Assembly (NCBI RefSeq): GCF_026619435.1
Contig: NZ_JAOVZQ010000001.1
Location: forward strand, 937,501-1,001,500
Reading direction: 5' to 3'
Source of the DNA: Hoeflea ulvae
GTDB lineage: Bacteria; Pseudomonadota; Alphaproteobacteria; Rhizobiales; Rhizobiaceae
Length of the DNA stretch: 64,000 nt
Shown here one piece after another: positions 52,740 to 61,598 of this stretch (position 1 is the stretch's first letter; each line of letters begins with the position of its first letter). The notes under the pieces were generated by a model. It searched no databases and was not told where the DNA came from. It saw nothing but the letters and a program-made list of their open reading frames with translations. Made by a program: the position numbers and the translations under genes.

Positions 52740-54524
52740 GTGGACAAGACCGTCATATTCGATCGCCTGGCGCGCTTCATGCCGGTCTTCGACTGGGGCC
52801 GAAGCTACAATAGGGATGCGCTGGGCAACGATCTTGTCGCCGCAGTGATCGTCACCATAATGCTGATCCCGCAGTCGCTGGCCTATGCGCTGCTTGCCGG
52901 TCTGCCGGCCGAGACCGGGATCTATGCCTCGATCGCCCCGATCGTCCTCTATGCCATCTTCGGTACAAGCCGGGCATTGGCGGTCGGGCCGGTGGCGGTG
53001 GTGTCATTGATGACGGCGGCGGCAATCGGCAATCTGGCCGAACCCGGTTCGGCTGAACTGCTTGTTGCTGCGGTCACGCTCGCCTTCCTGTCCGGCGTGT
53101 TCCTGATCCTGCTCGGCATCTTCCGGCTCGGCTTTCTCGCCAATTTCCTGTCGCATCCGGTCATTGCCGGTTTCATCACCGCGTCGGGCATTCTCATCGC
53201 CACCAGCCAGTTGCGCCACATCCTCGGGATTTCCTCCGGTGGCGCAAATCTGCCGGAACTGCTGCGGTCTCTGTATGAGCATCTGGGCGAGGTCAACTGG
53301 ACCACCTTCGCCATCGGCGCCAGCGCCACCGCATTTCTGTTCTGGGTGCGCAAGGGGCTGAAGCCGGCATTGCTGGCGGCCGGGGTGAAGCCGAAACTGG
53401 CCGGCGTTTTGGCCAAGGCCGGGCCGGTGGCAGCCGTGGCCGTCACCATCTTTGTCACCTGGGTCTTCAACCTCAGCGAAACCGCAGGGGTGCGGGTTGT
53501 CGGCGACGTGCCGCAGGGCCTGCCGCCACTGACCATGCCGTCCTTCTCGCCCGATCTGTGGGGCACGCTGATCGGCTCGGCCGTGCTGATCTCGATCATC
53601 GGCTTTGTTGAATCGGTGTCGGTCGCCCAGACCCTGGCCGCGCGCAAACGCCAGCGCATTGTGCCCGACCAGGAGCTGATCGGTCTGGGCGCTGCCAATG
53701 TCGGCGCAGCCTTTACCGGCGGCTACCCGGTCACCGGCGGTTTTGCCCGTTCGGTGGTCAATTTTGATGCCGGCGCGGAAACCCCGGCCGCAGGCGCCTA
53801 CACCGCAGTCGGCCTGATGCTAGCGGCGATGTTGCTGACGCCGTTGATCTACCATCTGCCCCAGGCCACTCTTGCTGCCACCATCATTGTCGCGGTGCTG
53901 TCGCTGGTGGATTTCTCGATCCTGAAAAAGACCTGGGTCTATTCCCGCGCCGATTTCATCGCCGTCAGCACCACCATTGTGCTGACGCTGGTCTTCGGCG
54001 TCGAGGTCGGTGTCACCGCCGGTGTGCTGATCTCGATCCTGATCCATCTCTACAAATCCTCCCGCCCGCACATGGCGGTGGTCGGTCGGGTGCCGGGCAC
54101 CGAGCATTTCCGCAACGTCAAACGCCACAAGGTCGAGATCGACGAAACGGTGCTGACCCTGCGTGTCGACGAGAGCCTCTATTTCGCCAATGCGCGCTAT
54201 CTTGAGGACAGCCTCTACGACATGGTTGCCGCCCGGCCGCAGCTCAGACACGTGATTTTGATGTGTCCGGCGGTCAACGAGATCGACATGAGCGCGCTGG
54301 AATCGCTCGAGGCGATCAATGAGCGGCTCAAGGCGCTCGGCGTCACATTCAACCTCAGCGAGGTCAAGGGTCCGGTAATGGACAGGCTTCGCCGCGGCGA
54401 TTTTCTCAGCCATCTCAGCGGCAAGGTTTTTCTCAGCCAGCACCAGGCCGCCGTTGAACTCAACGGAGAAAATCCACAGCTGAAAGTTTCAAGTTCACAA
54501 CCCCAAGAAAGGACGTCCCCATGA
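52740..54524 (+). CDS. SulP-family sulfate/anion permease with STAS domain
   Basis: A 594-residue protein. The membrane part holds the SulP signature region LIPQSLAYALLAGLPAETGI and GGYPVTGGFARSVVNFDAG; the C-terminal STAS domain runs from about residue 450 (VDESLYFANARYLEDSL, then VNEIDMSALESLEAINERL). GTG 52740 is the start after AAGGAAA. In this operon it may move sulfate or sulfite out or in; the ion and direction are inferred. It overlaps the peroxiredoxin gene by ATGA, so translation is coupled. Confidence 0.93.
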   Translation: MDKTVIFDRLARFMPVFDWGRSYNRDALGNDLVAAVIVTIMLIPQSLAYALLAGLPAETGIYASIAPIVLYAIFGTSRALAVGPVAVVSLMTAAAIGNLAEPGSAELLVAAVTLAFLSGVFLILLGIFRLGFLANFLSHPVIAGFITASGILIATSQLRHILGISSGGANLPELLRSLYEHLGEVNWTTFAIGASATAFLFWVRKGLKPALLAAGVKPKLAGVLAKAGPVAAVAVTIFVTWVFNLSETAGVRVVGDVPQGLPPLTMPSFSPDLWGTLIGSAVLISIIGFVESVSVAQTLAARKRQRIVPDQELIGLGAANVGAAFTGGYPVTGGFARSVVNFDAGAETPAAGAYTAVGLMLAAMLLTPLIYHLPQATLAATIIVAVLSLVDFSILKKTWVYSRADFIAVSTTIVLTLVFGVEVGVTAGVLISILIHLYKSSRPHMAVVGRVPGTEHFRNVKRHKVEIDETVLTLRVDESLYFANARYLEDSLYDMVAARPQLRHVILMCPAVNEIDMSALESLEAINERLKALGVTFNLSEVKGPVMDRLRRGDFLSHLSGKVFLSQHQAAVELNGENPQLKVSSSQPQERTSP

Positions 54525-55150
54525 GCGTACGCATCGGCGATACCGCCCCGAATTTCAAAGCCGACACAACCAATGGACCGATCGATTTCCATGAGTGGAT
54601 CGGTTCGTCGTGGGCATTCTTCTTCAGCCACCCGGCCGATTTCACCCCGGTCTGCACCACCGAGATGGGCCGCACATCGCAGCTCTCCGAACAGTTTGCC
54701 GCCCGCAACGTCAAGCCGATCGGCCTGTCGACCGACGGCGTCGAGGAGCACATGGCCTGGATCAAGGATGTCAACGACACCCAGCACACCACGCTGACCT
54801 TCCCGATCGTCGCCGACAAGGGCCTCAAGGTGGCTCAGCTTTATGACATGATCCATCCCAATGAGAGCACCACTGCTGCGGTGCGCTCGGTGTTCATCAT
54901 TGATCCCGACAAGAAGGTCCGGCTGACGCTGACCTACCCGATGAATGTGGGTCGGAATTTTGACGAGATCCTGCGCGTCATCGATGCCTTGCAGCTGGCC
55001 GATGCCAAGAAGGTCGCGACCCCGGCTGACTGGCGTCCGGGCGGCAAGGTGATCATCCCGCCGTCGATCTCCAATGAGGATGCCAAGGGCATCTTCCCGC
55101 AGGGCTGGGAAGAAATCCGGCCCTATTTGCGCGTCACCGACGTCAACTGA
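54521..55150 (+). CDS. 1-Cys peroxiredoxin (Prx6-type)
   Basis: A 209-residue Prx6-class protein with the peroxidatic Cys45 in FTPVCTTEMG and the conserved Thr42. The C-terminal dimer extension (PADWRPGGKVIIPPSISNED) is typical of 1-Cys Prx; no resolving Cys is seen. It reduces peroxides and could also act on per- or polysulfide species. The translational overlap with SulP and the hairpin at 55167 mark it as the last gene of the sulfur operon. Confidence 0.94.
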   Translation: MSVRIGDTAPNFKADTTNGPIDFHEWIGSSWAFFFSHPADFTPVCTTEMGRTSQLSEQFAARNVKPIGLSTDGVEEHMAWIKDVNDTQHTTLTFPIVADKGLKVAQLYDMIHPNESTTAAVRSVFIIDPDKKVRLTLTYPMNVGRNFDEILRVIDALQLADAKKVATPADWRPGGKVIIPPSISNEDAKGIFPQGWEEIRPYLRVTDVN

Positions 55151-55166
55151 CGGATCTGACCTTGAG

Positions 55167-55197
55167 AAGCCGCCCGCTACCTTGCGGGCGGCTTTTC
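55167..55197 (+). terminator. Intrinsic terminator of the sulfur operon
   Basis: A perfect 11-bp GC-rich stem (AAGCCGCCCGC, 55167-55177 with 55184-55194) with a 6-base loop runs into TTTT, 16 bases after the peroxiredoxin stop. Convergent M23 gene lies beyond, so it may serve mainly the plus strand. Confidence 0.88.
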
Positions 55198-55236
55198 GCT
55201 GTCGGGGCGCCCTGAAGGCGGCTCATCCGCGATCGT

Positions 55237-55941
55237 TCAAAGCTGAACCGCGGCAATTTCCGCGTCGGCCTGTTGCGTTGCGATCTCGCCGGTTGCGGGT
55301 TCTGGCTCTTGCGATTGGCGGTATCCGCGGCACCGCACCGGATAGGTCATCTTGAAGACGGCAAAGTCATAGACGCCGGAGGGATCAAAACAGGTCACCC
55401 GGCCGACGCCGTCCGCCCAGAACAAATGCGGATCGGCCGAGACCGCGCCCTGTCCTGCAGCCCCGTGGAAGAGCTCGAAATGCAGATGCGGAATGCCGCC
55501 GCCAAGCAGACCGGTGGTGCCGAGGGTGCCGATCTGCTGACCGCGCGCCACAATCGTGCCCTCGGAGACAAGGCGATCGTCGAGATGCTTGTAAATGCTG
55601 ATGGCGCGTTTGCCATTGGCGTCGGGCCCGTGATCGATCACCACGCGATCGCCATACATCGGCTCCGAATAGGAGCCCGTCACCAGCCCGCCGGCGACGG
55701 CGATGACCGGATCCCCGACCTTGCCGATGACATCGATGCCGATGTGCTTGGCCTCATGGGTGGTGAACAGGAATTCCTGCGAGATCGAGGGCGCATCCGC
55801 CGGCATCGCGACCCTGATCTTGGGATGCTGGGAAGGCTTGTAGACTGAGGCCCATCCATGCGTCTGCGGCACGCAGCCCGAGGCCAGCAGAGCTGAGATC
55901 AGCAATGCGAAAAACGCCAGATTGCGTTCGGGATGGTTCAT
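55237..55941 (-). CDS. M23-family peptidase lipoprotein
   Basis: A 234-residue protein with a lipoprotein signal (LAFFALLISALLASGC) and a LytM/M23 core: HIGIDVIGKVGDPVIAVAGG (His-x3-Asp), then GIPHLHFELFHG (HxH). These are the zinc ligands of endopeptidases that cut peptidoglycan cross-links. ATG 55941 is preferred over 55974. It sits next to an L,D-transpeptidase gene on the same strand, suggesting a small cell-wall pair. The C-terminal region (about 60 residues) has Cys residues and no known motif. Confidence 0.88.
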   Translation of the reverse strand: MNHPERNLAFFALLISALLASGCVPQTHGWASVYKPSQHPKIRVAMPADAPSISQEFLFTTHEAKHIGIDVIGKVGDPVIAVAGGLVTGSYSEPMYGDRVVIDHGPDANGKRAISIYKHLDDRLVSEGTIVARGQQIGTLGTTGLLGGGIPHLHFELFHGAAGQGAVSADPHLFWADGVGRVTCFDPSGVYDFAVFKMTYPVRCRGYRQSQEPEPATGEIATQQADAEIAAVQL

Positions 55942-56078
55942 GCGCGCGCCCGTGCCCCTGCACCGGCGCCGCAATACAGGCGCCGGCCACGATTCGCTCG
56001 TAGCATGAAGCGGGGCACCGTCTCAAGTTGGCATCGAGTTCTGCAGCTGTGTGTCCGACCCGATCCTGCCGGCGCCGG

Positions 56079-56846
56079 TTACACCACCAGGATCGGGGTG
56101 CGTGTCGGCACGCGGTCGTAAAGGTCGCAGATATCCTGGTTGAGCAGCCGCACGCAGCCCGATGACACGGCCTTGCCGATCGACAGATATTCGGGGCTGC
56201 CGTGCAGGCGGTACAATGTGTCCTCGCCGTTCTGGAAAATATAAAGGGCACGCGCGCCGAGCGGGTTGTCCAGGCCCGGAGGCATGCCGCCATTGGCGGC
56301 GGAATAGCGCTCGAGCTCAGGCTGACGGGCGATCATCTCGGTCGGCGGTGTCCATTTCGGCCATTTCTGCTTCCATTGCACAACCGCGCGACCCGACCAG
56401 GAAAACCCGTCGCGGCCGATGCCGACGCCGTAGCGCATGGCCCGGCCGTTTTCACGAACCAGATAGAGGAACCGGTCGGCGGTATCGACAACCAGGGTTC
56501 CCGGCCGCTCGCCGGTCGGATCGGCAACTTCCTGGCGCAGAAATGTCGGGTCGATTTCCTGATAGGGGATGGCAGGCAGCGGGAACGGTTCGTCCAGCTT
56601 GGGGCCGTACATGGTGTCGTAATAGCTCGACCTTCCGGTCAGCCCCGACTGCGGCGCGCCCGTCGACCGGAATCTCGGCCTTGTCTCTTCGTTGAATCGC
56701 GTGGTCGTGGTCCCGGTGCAGCCGGCAAGTGCTGCGGTTGCGCCCAGGCCCAGTCCGAGAAATCCGCGGCGCGAGGTGGCACGGAGGATGACCTGCGTTC
56801 CGCTGCCGTCGGGCATCGTCGCATCTTTGGTGTTCGGTCCGGTCAT
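56079..56846 (-). CDS. L,D-transpeptidase (YkuD domain)
   Basis: A 255-residue protein. The N-terminus has a Tat-like and lipobox signal (SRRGFLGLGLGATAALAGC), and the YkuD domain contains the catalytic HGSPEYLSIGKAVSSGCVRL with nucleophilic Cys. These enzymes make 3-3 cross-links or attach proteins to peptidoglycan. It ends at TRTPILVV as in related rhizobial proteins. A start ten codons later (ATG 56816) is possible. Confidence 0.92.
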   Translation of the reverse strand: MTGPNTKDATMPDGSGTQVILRATSRRGFLGLGLGATAALAGCTGTTTTRFNEETRPRFRSTGAPQSGLTGRSSYYDTMYGPKLDEPFPLPAIPYQEIDPTFLRQEVADPTGERPGTLVVDTADRFLYLVRENGRAMRYGVGIGRDGFSWSGRAVVQWKQKWPKWTPPTEMIARQPELERYSAANGGMPPGLDNPLGARALYIFQNGEDTLYRLHGSPEYLSIGKAVSSGCVRLLNQDICDLYDRVPTRTPILVV

Positions 56847-57041
56847 GTCGCGGATAGTCCTTCGGTGTCAGAGTATGGGTTGGTCATCAAAATCCGGCAG
56901 GAGGCAAGCCTCAGCCATCTTAACGCGCTCGAACACATTTGAGTTCCAATTGTGACCATCCAACGCCAGGCTTGTGGCGAACTTGCCACAGCGCGCTATG
57001 TTGGACTGACAATCCCGTGATGGCGCCCCGCCGATTGGGGA

Positions 57042-58451
57042 TCAACCGACCTGTGCCCACGGTTCCAGCCCCGGAAAACGCGCCACGCCATCCACATCGA
57101 GACGCTCGACGGAAACCAGCCGCTTCAGGAAGGCGGCGCACCAGTGATCGACGTCATGATCCTGCAGGTGACTGTAGAGCGCGTCATGACGTTCGATGCG
57201 TTCGCCCAGCGGCATTTCTAGAGCCGTGCTGATTGCCTGAGCGATGTCCTGCGGGTCGTGCGGATTGACGATCAGCGCCTCGGGCATTTCCTCTGCGGCA
57301 CCTGCAAATTGAGACAGCACCAGCACCCCGGGATCGGCGGCATCCTGGGCGGCGACATATTCCTTGGCGACAAGGTTCATGCCGTCAAACAACGGTGTGA
57401 CCAGGCCGACCCGGGACAGGCGGAACAGCACCGCCAGCTCGTCGCGCGGCAGGGCCCGGTGGATATATTGCACCGGCGTCCAGTCGACCGTGCCGAAGCG
57501 TCCGTTGATATGGCCGGCAAGATGCTCCAGTTCGGTCCGGATCGCCTTGTAGGCATCGACATCGTCCCGCGTCGGCGGCGCGATCTGCAACAGCGACACC
57601 TTGCCGTGAAACGCGGCATGGGATTCGAGGAATTTCTGATAGCCGACAAGCCGCTGCGGCAGGCCCTTGGAATAGTCCAGCCGGTCAACGCCGATCAGCC
57701 TCGGCAGGGACGGCGCCGGCGTGTTGACCGCGCCTTCTGCCGCCAGGCGCCGGAACCCGTCCACATTGATCGAGATCGGGAAACAGCCCAGCGCCACCTC
57801 GCGCCCGGCAATCCCCATATTGCCATTGCTGCGCAGTTCACCCCGCAGCGTGTGCCGGAAGATGTTGATCATGTGGCCGAGATCACGCCGGGTCTGAAAC
57901 CCGATCAGATCGTAATCGGCCAGCCATCGGGCCAGGTCGCGCCAGTCGGGAATGGCCTTGAAGGTCTGCAGGTCGGGAAGCGGGATATGCAGGAAGAAGC
58001 CGATCCGGCTCTTGACGCCGAGCGCCTTGAGTTCATGCGCCAGCGGGATCAGCTGGTAGTCGTGCACCCAGATCAGATCGTCGTCGCGCACGGTCTCCGC
58101 GATCAGCCGGGCCAGCCGCCCGGCAACCTCGCGATAGGCGGCGGCATAGCAGGGCTGAACGTCGATGAGATCGACCCGTCCATGCAGTGCCGGCCACAGC
58201 ACGGAATTGGAGTAACCGAGATAGTAATCGCGATAGAGCTTGGGCTCCAGTTCGAACAGGCCGATGTCGAAGTCCTGACGGTGGTGAAAGATCAGCGACG
58301 GTGAAGGGGCGTCGGTCTGCTTGGGTGCACCGCCGATCCAGAGCCCGCCGTCCTTGGCCAGCGCGTCCTTGAGCGCCACCACCAGCCCGCCCGAGTCTCC
58401 TGACCCGTCCACCGAAGGTGCCCGGTTAGATATGATGACCAGCCGCCCCAC
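57042..58451 (-). CDS. otsA: Trehalose-6-phosphate synthase
   Basis: A 469-residue GT20 enzyme: start MGRLVIISNRAPSVDG, then LVVALKDALAKDGGLWIGGA, WVHDYQLIPLAHEL, VDRLDYSKGLPQRL and a final SQFAGAAEEMPEALIVNPHD. It joins UDP-glucose and glucose-6-phosphate to trehalose-6-phosphate. It lies 2 bases after the otsB stop, giving an operon otsB-otsA under the putative stress promoter upstream of otsB. Confidence 0.96.
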   Translation of the reverse strand: MGRLVIISNRAPSVDGSGDSGGLVVALKDALAKDGGLWIGGAPKQTDAPSPSLIFHHRQDFDIGLFELEPKLYRDYYLGYSNSVLWPALHGRVDLIDVQPCYAAAYREVAGRLARLIAETVRDDDLIWVHDYQLIPLAHELKALGVKSRIGFFLHIPLPDLQTFKAIPDWRDLARWLADYDLIGFQTRRDLGHMINIFRHTLRGELRSNGNMGIAGREVALGCFPISINVDGFRRLAAEGAVNTPAPSLPRLIGVDRLDYSKGLPQRLVGYQKFLESHAAFHGKVSLLQIAPPTRDDVDAYKAIRTELEHLAGHINGRFGTVDWTPVQYIHRALPRDELAVLFRLSRVGLVTPLFDGMNLVAKEYVAAQDAADPGVLVLSQFAGAAEEMPEALIVNPHDPQDIAQAISTALEMPLGERIERHDALYSHLQDHDVDHWCAAFLKRLVSVERLDVDGVARFPGLEPWAQVG

Positions 58452-58453
58452 CG

Positions 58454-59257
58454 TCAGCTCCTGGCCGTGCCGGACTGTGCCTTCAGCCAGCTCTTGAAGC
58501 TGTCCGGGCTCTGGGTTCGGTACTGCGCGCGGGTGGGGCCTTCGCCGATCTTGATGGAAATCCCGCCCTGCTCGTTGACCCAGGAAAATGCGCTCTCATC
58601 GGTGGCGTCATCGCCTGCAAACAGGATGTCGCGTCCGTCGAACTCCTCGAACTGCATGATGCGTTCGATCGCTCCGGCCTTGGAGATGCCTTTCGGCTTG
58701 ACCTCGATTGCCATCTTGGCCGACTGGAGCTCGAATTCCTCGTCGCCATCGATCAGGCTCTTGAGAAAGTCGCGCACCTTGCATTCGAGCTCGGGGTGCT
58801 GGCGGTAATGCAGCACGATCCCGTATCTCTTGTCCTCGGCGAGCACCCGGGGATCGATGATGGCAAATTCCATCACTGCGTTCTTGATGTGCTCGAGCCG
58901 TGCCAGATCACAGCTCACGCCGGAGAGAAGCTGTGAGGCGTGGCGCATTTCAGCGCCGTGACCACCGGAGATGGTGCCGCAAAAACCTCCCAGATACTGG
59001 TCGAGATCAATGAGATTGCGTCCTGAAACGATTGCCACAGCGCCATTGTGACGCCGATGCAATTCATCAAGCAGAGATTTTTCGGGGGAGCCGACCCGAA
59101 TCGAGTCCGGGGTAGGGGCGATATCGACAAGGGTTCCGTCAAAATCCAGGAAGAGTGCGGTGTCATCTGCCGGGATCGCAAGCAGCCCCAGATCTTCCGG
59201 CGATGTGGTCTCGGGTGCAAACCCGACAAGACAATAATAATCCAATCGTTGTTCCAT
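58454..59257 (-). CDS. otsB: Trehalose-6-phosphate phosphatase
   Basis: A 267-residue HAD phosphatase: LFLDFDGTLVDIAPTPDSI (nucleophile Asp), IVSGRNLIDLDQYLGGF, GISKAGAIERIM (Lys), and LFAGDDATDESAFSWVN. It removes phosphate from trehalose-6-phosphate. It is the first gene of the otsBA operon. Its ATG lies 31 bases past an EcfG-type promoter. Confidence 0.95.
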   Translation of the reverse strand: MEQRLDYYCLVGFAPETTSPEDLGLLAIPADDTALFLDFDGTLVDIAPTPDSIRVGSPEKSLLDELHRRHNGAVAIVSGRNLIDLDQYLGGFCGTISGGHGAEMRHASQLLSGVSCDLARLEHIKNAVMEFAIIDPRVLAEDKRYGIVLHYRQHPELECKVRDFLKSLIDGDEEFELQSAKMAIEVKPKGISKAGAIERIMQFEEFDGRDILFAGDDATDESAFSWVNEQGGISIKIGEGPTRAQYRTQSPDSFKSWLKAQSGTARS

Positions 59258-59287
59258 GATCGAAAAGCTCGCGTTGACGTGCCTTTC

Positions 59288-59312
59288 AACTTTTTAGGGA
59301 TGAAAATGTTCC
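59288..59312 (-). promoter_or_regulatory. EcfG/RpoE2-type general-stress promoter of otsBA
   Basis: On the minus strand GGAAC (59312-59308) and AGTT (59291-59288) are spaced by 16 bases, matching GGAAC-N16/17-CGTT at 8 of 9 specified bases. The site is about 30 bases upstream of the otsB start codon, a reasonable leader length. EcfG/RpoE2 control of trehalose genes is known in rhizobia. Confidence 0.75.
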
Positions 59313-59381
59313 GAAATATGGCAATTTTTTGTAGCCCGGGCTGCAGCCGGAACTGGACCGCCGGCCGGTAGCCTTGAGCCG

Positions 59382-60035
59382 TCAGGCGACGCCGTTGAGA
59401 TCGGGCAGGATCAGCGATGGCGATAGGTCGCGATACTCATCGGGCATCCTGGCGCGGTTGATCCAGACAGTGCGAAATCCGAACTTCGTGGCCCCGGCCA
59501 CGTCCCACCGGTTGGATGACTGGAACGACACCGCGTCGGGGTAAAGCCGGTAGGCGGTGGTGACCATGTCATAGACCGCCGGAGCGGTCTTGAAGGTCTG
59601 AAGCGGATCGACCGAGAAGACATCGTCGATGACGGTGTCGAGGGCTGCGTTGCTGACGGCTGATTCAAGCATCGGCACCGAGCCGTTGGACAGGATCGCC
59701 ACTCGCGCGCCGGTAGCTTTCAGTGCCTTGAGGACGGCCGGGACTTCCGGATAGCAGTCGAGCTTGAAATAGGCGTCCATCAATTCCCCGCGCAGGCCCT
59801 TGTCGGCACTGGGAACTCGTTCGAAGGCGTGGTCGAGCGCTTCGCCGGTGAGCGTCCAGAAGTCACGCCATTCGCCCATCAGCGCGCGCGTCCAGGAATA
59901 TTCGAGCTGCTTGGCGCGCCAGATTTCCGACAGCAATTGCCCGTCGGGCCCGATGGCTTCGGCGTGGCGGCGAACCGCCGCGTGCACGTCGAACAGGGTT
60001 CCATAGGCGTCAAAGACATATGCGGCGTAAGCCAT
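59382..60035 (-). CDS. Haloacid dehalogenase type II
   Basis: A 217-residue HAD hydrolase: YVFDAYGTLFDVHAAV with nucleophile Asp, ARVAILSNGSVPMLESA, FKTAPAVYDMV (Lys), and SFQSSNRWDVAGATKFGFR, the SSNxWD signature of L-2-haloacid dehalogenases. ATG 60035 is used, with GAGGA upstream. The enzyme hydrolyses 2-haloacids, or another small substrate; marine settings make halogenated acids plausible (inference). It stands alone downstream of no obvious partner. Confidence 0.93.
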   Translation of the reverse strand: MAYAAYVFDAYGTLFDVHAAVRRHAEAIGPDGQLLSEIWRAKQLEYSWTRALMGEWRDFWTLTGEALDHAFERVPSADKGLRGELMDAYFKLDCYPEVPAVLKALKATGARVAILSNGSVPMLESAVSNAALDTVIDDVFSVDPLQTFKTAPAVYDMVTTAYRLYPDAVSFQSSNRWDVAGATKFGFRTVWINRARMPDEYRDLSPSLILPDLNGVA

Positions 60036-60314
60036 CGATCCATCCTCGTGTTGTGGCGTGACGATGCCCCTGTTGCACTGCAACAGTCAAGCTGCGCTGC
60101 GGGAACGGGCGGGGAAATCCCGGCCTAAATGCCCGGCACGCCGGAAAACCGGTCTCGCGATGCCGCGTCAAAATCTGTCCTGAACCGGAGCAATTGCGCA
60201 AGGATCATGCGATTGACCTGATTCTGCGGCGCCACCGGCGGTGCATGGCTTGACGGCGATGGCGGGGCCGTCCGATTGTCGGTTGGTGAAATTCGGTATC
60301 CGCAGGAGGACAGC

Positions 60315-61181
60315 ATGGCCGTCAATGCACAAGCCCGCACCAGGACCTGGACCTATGTCGACGGCGAATGGCTCGAAGGCAATCCGCCGCTGATCGGCCC
60401 TGTCAGCCACGCCATGTGGCTGGGCTCGACGGTGTTTGACGGCGCGCGCTGGTTTGACGGGGTGGCGCCGGATCTCGATCTGCATTGCCAGCGGGTCAAC
60501 CGCTCGGCCAACGCGCTCGGACTGCAGGCCACCATGGAGGCGACAGCCATCGAGGCGCTGGCGCAGGAGGGGCTGAAGAAATTCGACGGCAAGACCGCTG
60601 TCTATATCAAGCCGATGTACTGGGCCGAGCATGGCGGCTACATGTCGGTGCCGGCCGATCCGGAATCGACCCGGTTCTGCCTGTGCCTGTTTGAAAGCCC
60701 GATGATCGCCTCTTCCGGGTTTTCCGTCAGCGTTTCGCCGTTCCGCCGCCCGAGCTATGAAACTGCGCCGACCAATGCCAAGGCCGGCTGCCTCTATCCC
60801 AACAATGGCCGCGCGGTGATGGAAGCCAAGTCCCGCGGCTTCGACAATGCACTGGTGCTCGACATGCTCGGCAATGTCGCCGAAACCGCGACCTCCAACA
60901 TCTTCATGGTCAAGGACGGCGTGGTGTTCACGCCGGCGCCCAACGGCACCTTCCTCTCCGGCATCACCCGCTCACGGACGATGCGGCTATTGCGCGAATC
61001 CGGCACCGAGGTGATTGAGAAATCGCTCTCCGTCGCCGATTTCATGGATGCCGACGAGATTTTTTCGACCGGCAATCACTCCAAGGTGGTGCCGATCATC
61101 CGTATCGAGGACCGTGAATTGCAGGCCGGGCCAACCGCCCGCAATGCCCGCCAGCTCTACATGGACTGGGCCCACGGCTGA
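60315..61181 (+). CDS. ilvE: Branched-chain-amino-acid aminotransferase (class IV)
   Basis: A 288-residue fold-type IV PLP aminotransferase: GPVSHAMWLGSTVFDGARWF, a lysine in TNAKAGCLYPNNGRA and MLGNVAETATSNIFMVKDGV. ATG 60315 has AGGAGG 6-7 bases upstream. The lysine aligned with the PLP site appears in 'TNAKAG'. Family members transaminate Leu, Ile and Val, but some act on other amino acids; the neighbouring RidA gene fits an aminotransferase that makes reactive enamines. RidA starts 17 bases downstream. Confidence 0.87.
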   Translation: MAVNAQARTRTWTYVDGEWLEGNPPLIGPVSHAMWLGSTVFDGARWFDGVAPDLDLHCQRVNRSANALGLQATMEATAIEALAQEGLKKFDGKTAVYIKPMYWAEHGGYMSVPADPESTRFCLCLFESPMIASSGFSVSVSPFRRPSYETAPTNAKAGCLYPNNGRAVMEAKSRGFDNALVLDMLGNVAETATSNIFMVKDGVVFTPAPNGTFLSGITRSRTMRLLRESGTEVIEKSLSVADFMDADEIFSTGNHSKVVPIIRIEDRELQAGPTARNARQLYMDWAHG

Positions 61182-61198
61182 GCGACAGGACTGTTACG

Positions 61199-61582
61199 AT
61201 GAACGACAGACGCAAACATTCCACCGGCTCGCCGTTCGAGACGGCGGCGGCCTATTCCCGCGCGGTGCGCCAGGGGCCTTTCGTGCATGTGTCGGGCACC
61301 ACCGGCTATGACTACACGGCCATGGAAATGCCGACCCATGTTGCCGACCAGGCGCGCAATTGCTTCACCACGATCGCCGCCTCGCTGGCAGCCCTTGATG
61401 CCAGCCTGAGCGACATTGTCCGGGTGAGATATTACGTCACAAAGCCGGAATATTTCGAGACGGTCGCGCCGGTGTTGGCCGAGCATCTGGGCGGCATCGA
61501 CCCGGCGGCGACGATGATCGTCTGCCAGTTGATCCGCCCGGAAATGCTGATCGAGATCGAGGTCACCGCGCAGGTGGGGTAG
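61199..61582 (+). CDS. RidA-family protein
   Basis: A 127-residue YjgF/YER057c/UK114 protein: FVHVSGTTGYDY, MPTHVADQARNCFTTIAASL, RVRYYVTKPEYFETVAPVLA, and a final 'PEMLIEIEVTAQ' with the Glu of the active cleft. RidA-type proteins hydrolyse reactive enamine/imine products of PLP enzymes. It is coupled with the aminotransferase gene. This subclass lacks the canonical Arg in IRPxMLIEIE? The Arg is present in LIRPEML, so deaminase activity is plausible. Confidence 0.9.
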   Translation: MNDRRKHSTGSPFETAAAYSRAVRQGPFVHVSGTTGYDYTAMEMPTHVADQARNCFTTIAASLAALDASLSDIVRVRYYVTKPEYFETVAPVLAEHLGGIDPAATMIVCQLIRPEMLIEIEVTAQVG

Positions 61583-61598
61583 GGACCGCGGCGTTCGC

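Noticed and set aside
56973..56990. TGTGGC/GCCACA inverted repeat after otsA
   Set aside because: Six-bp stem with no T-run; not enough to call a terminator.
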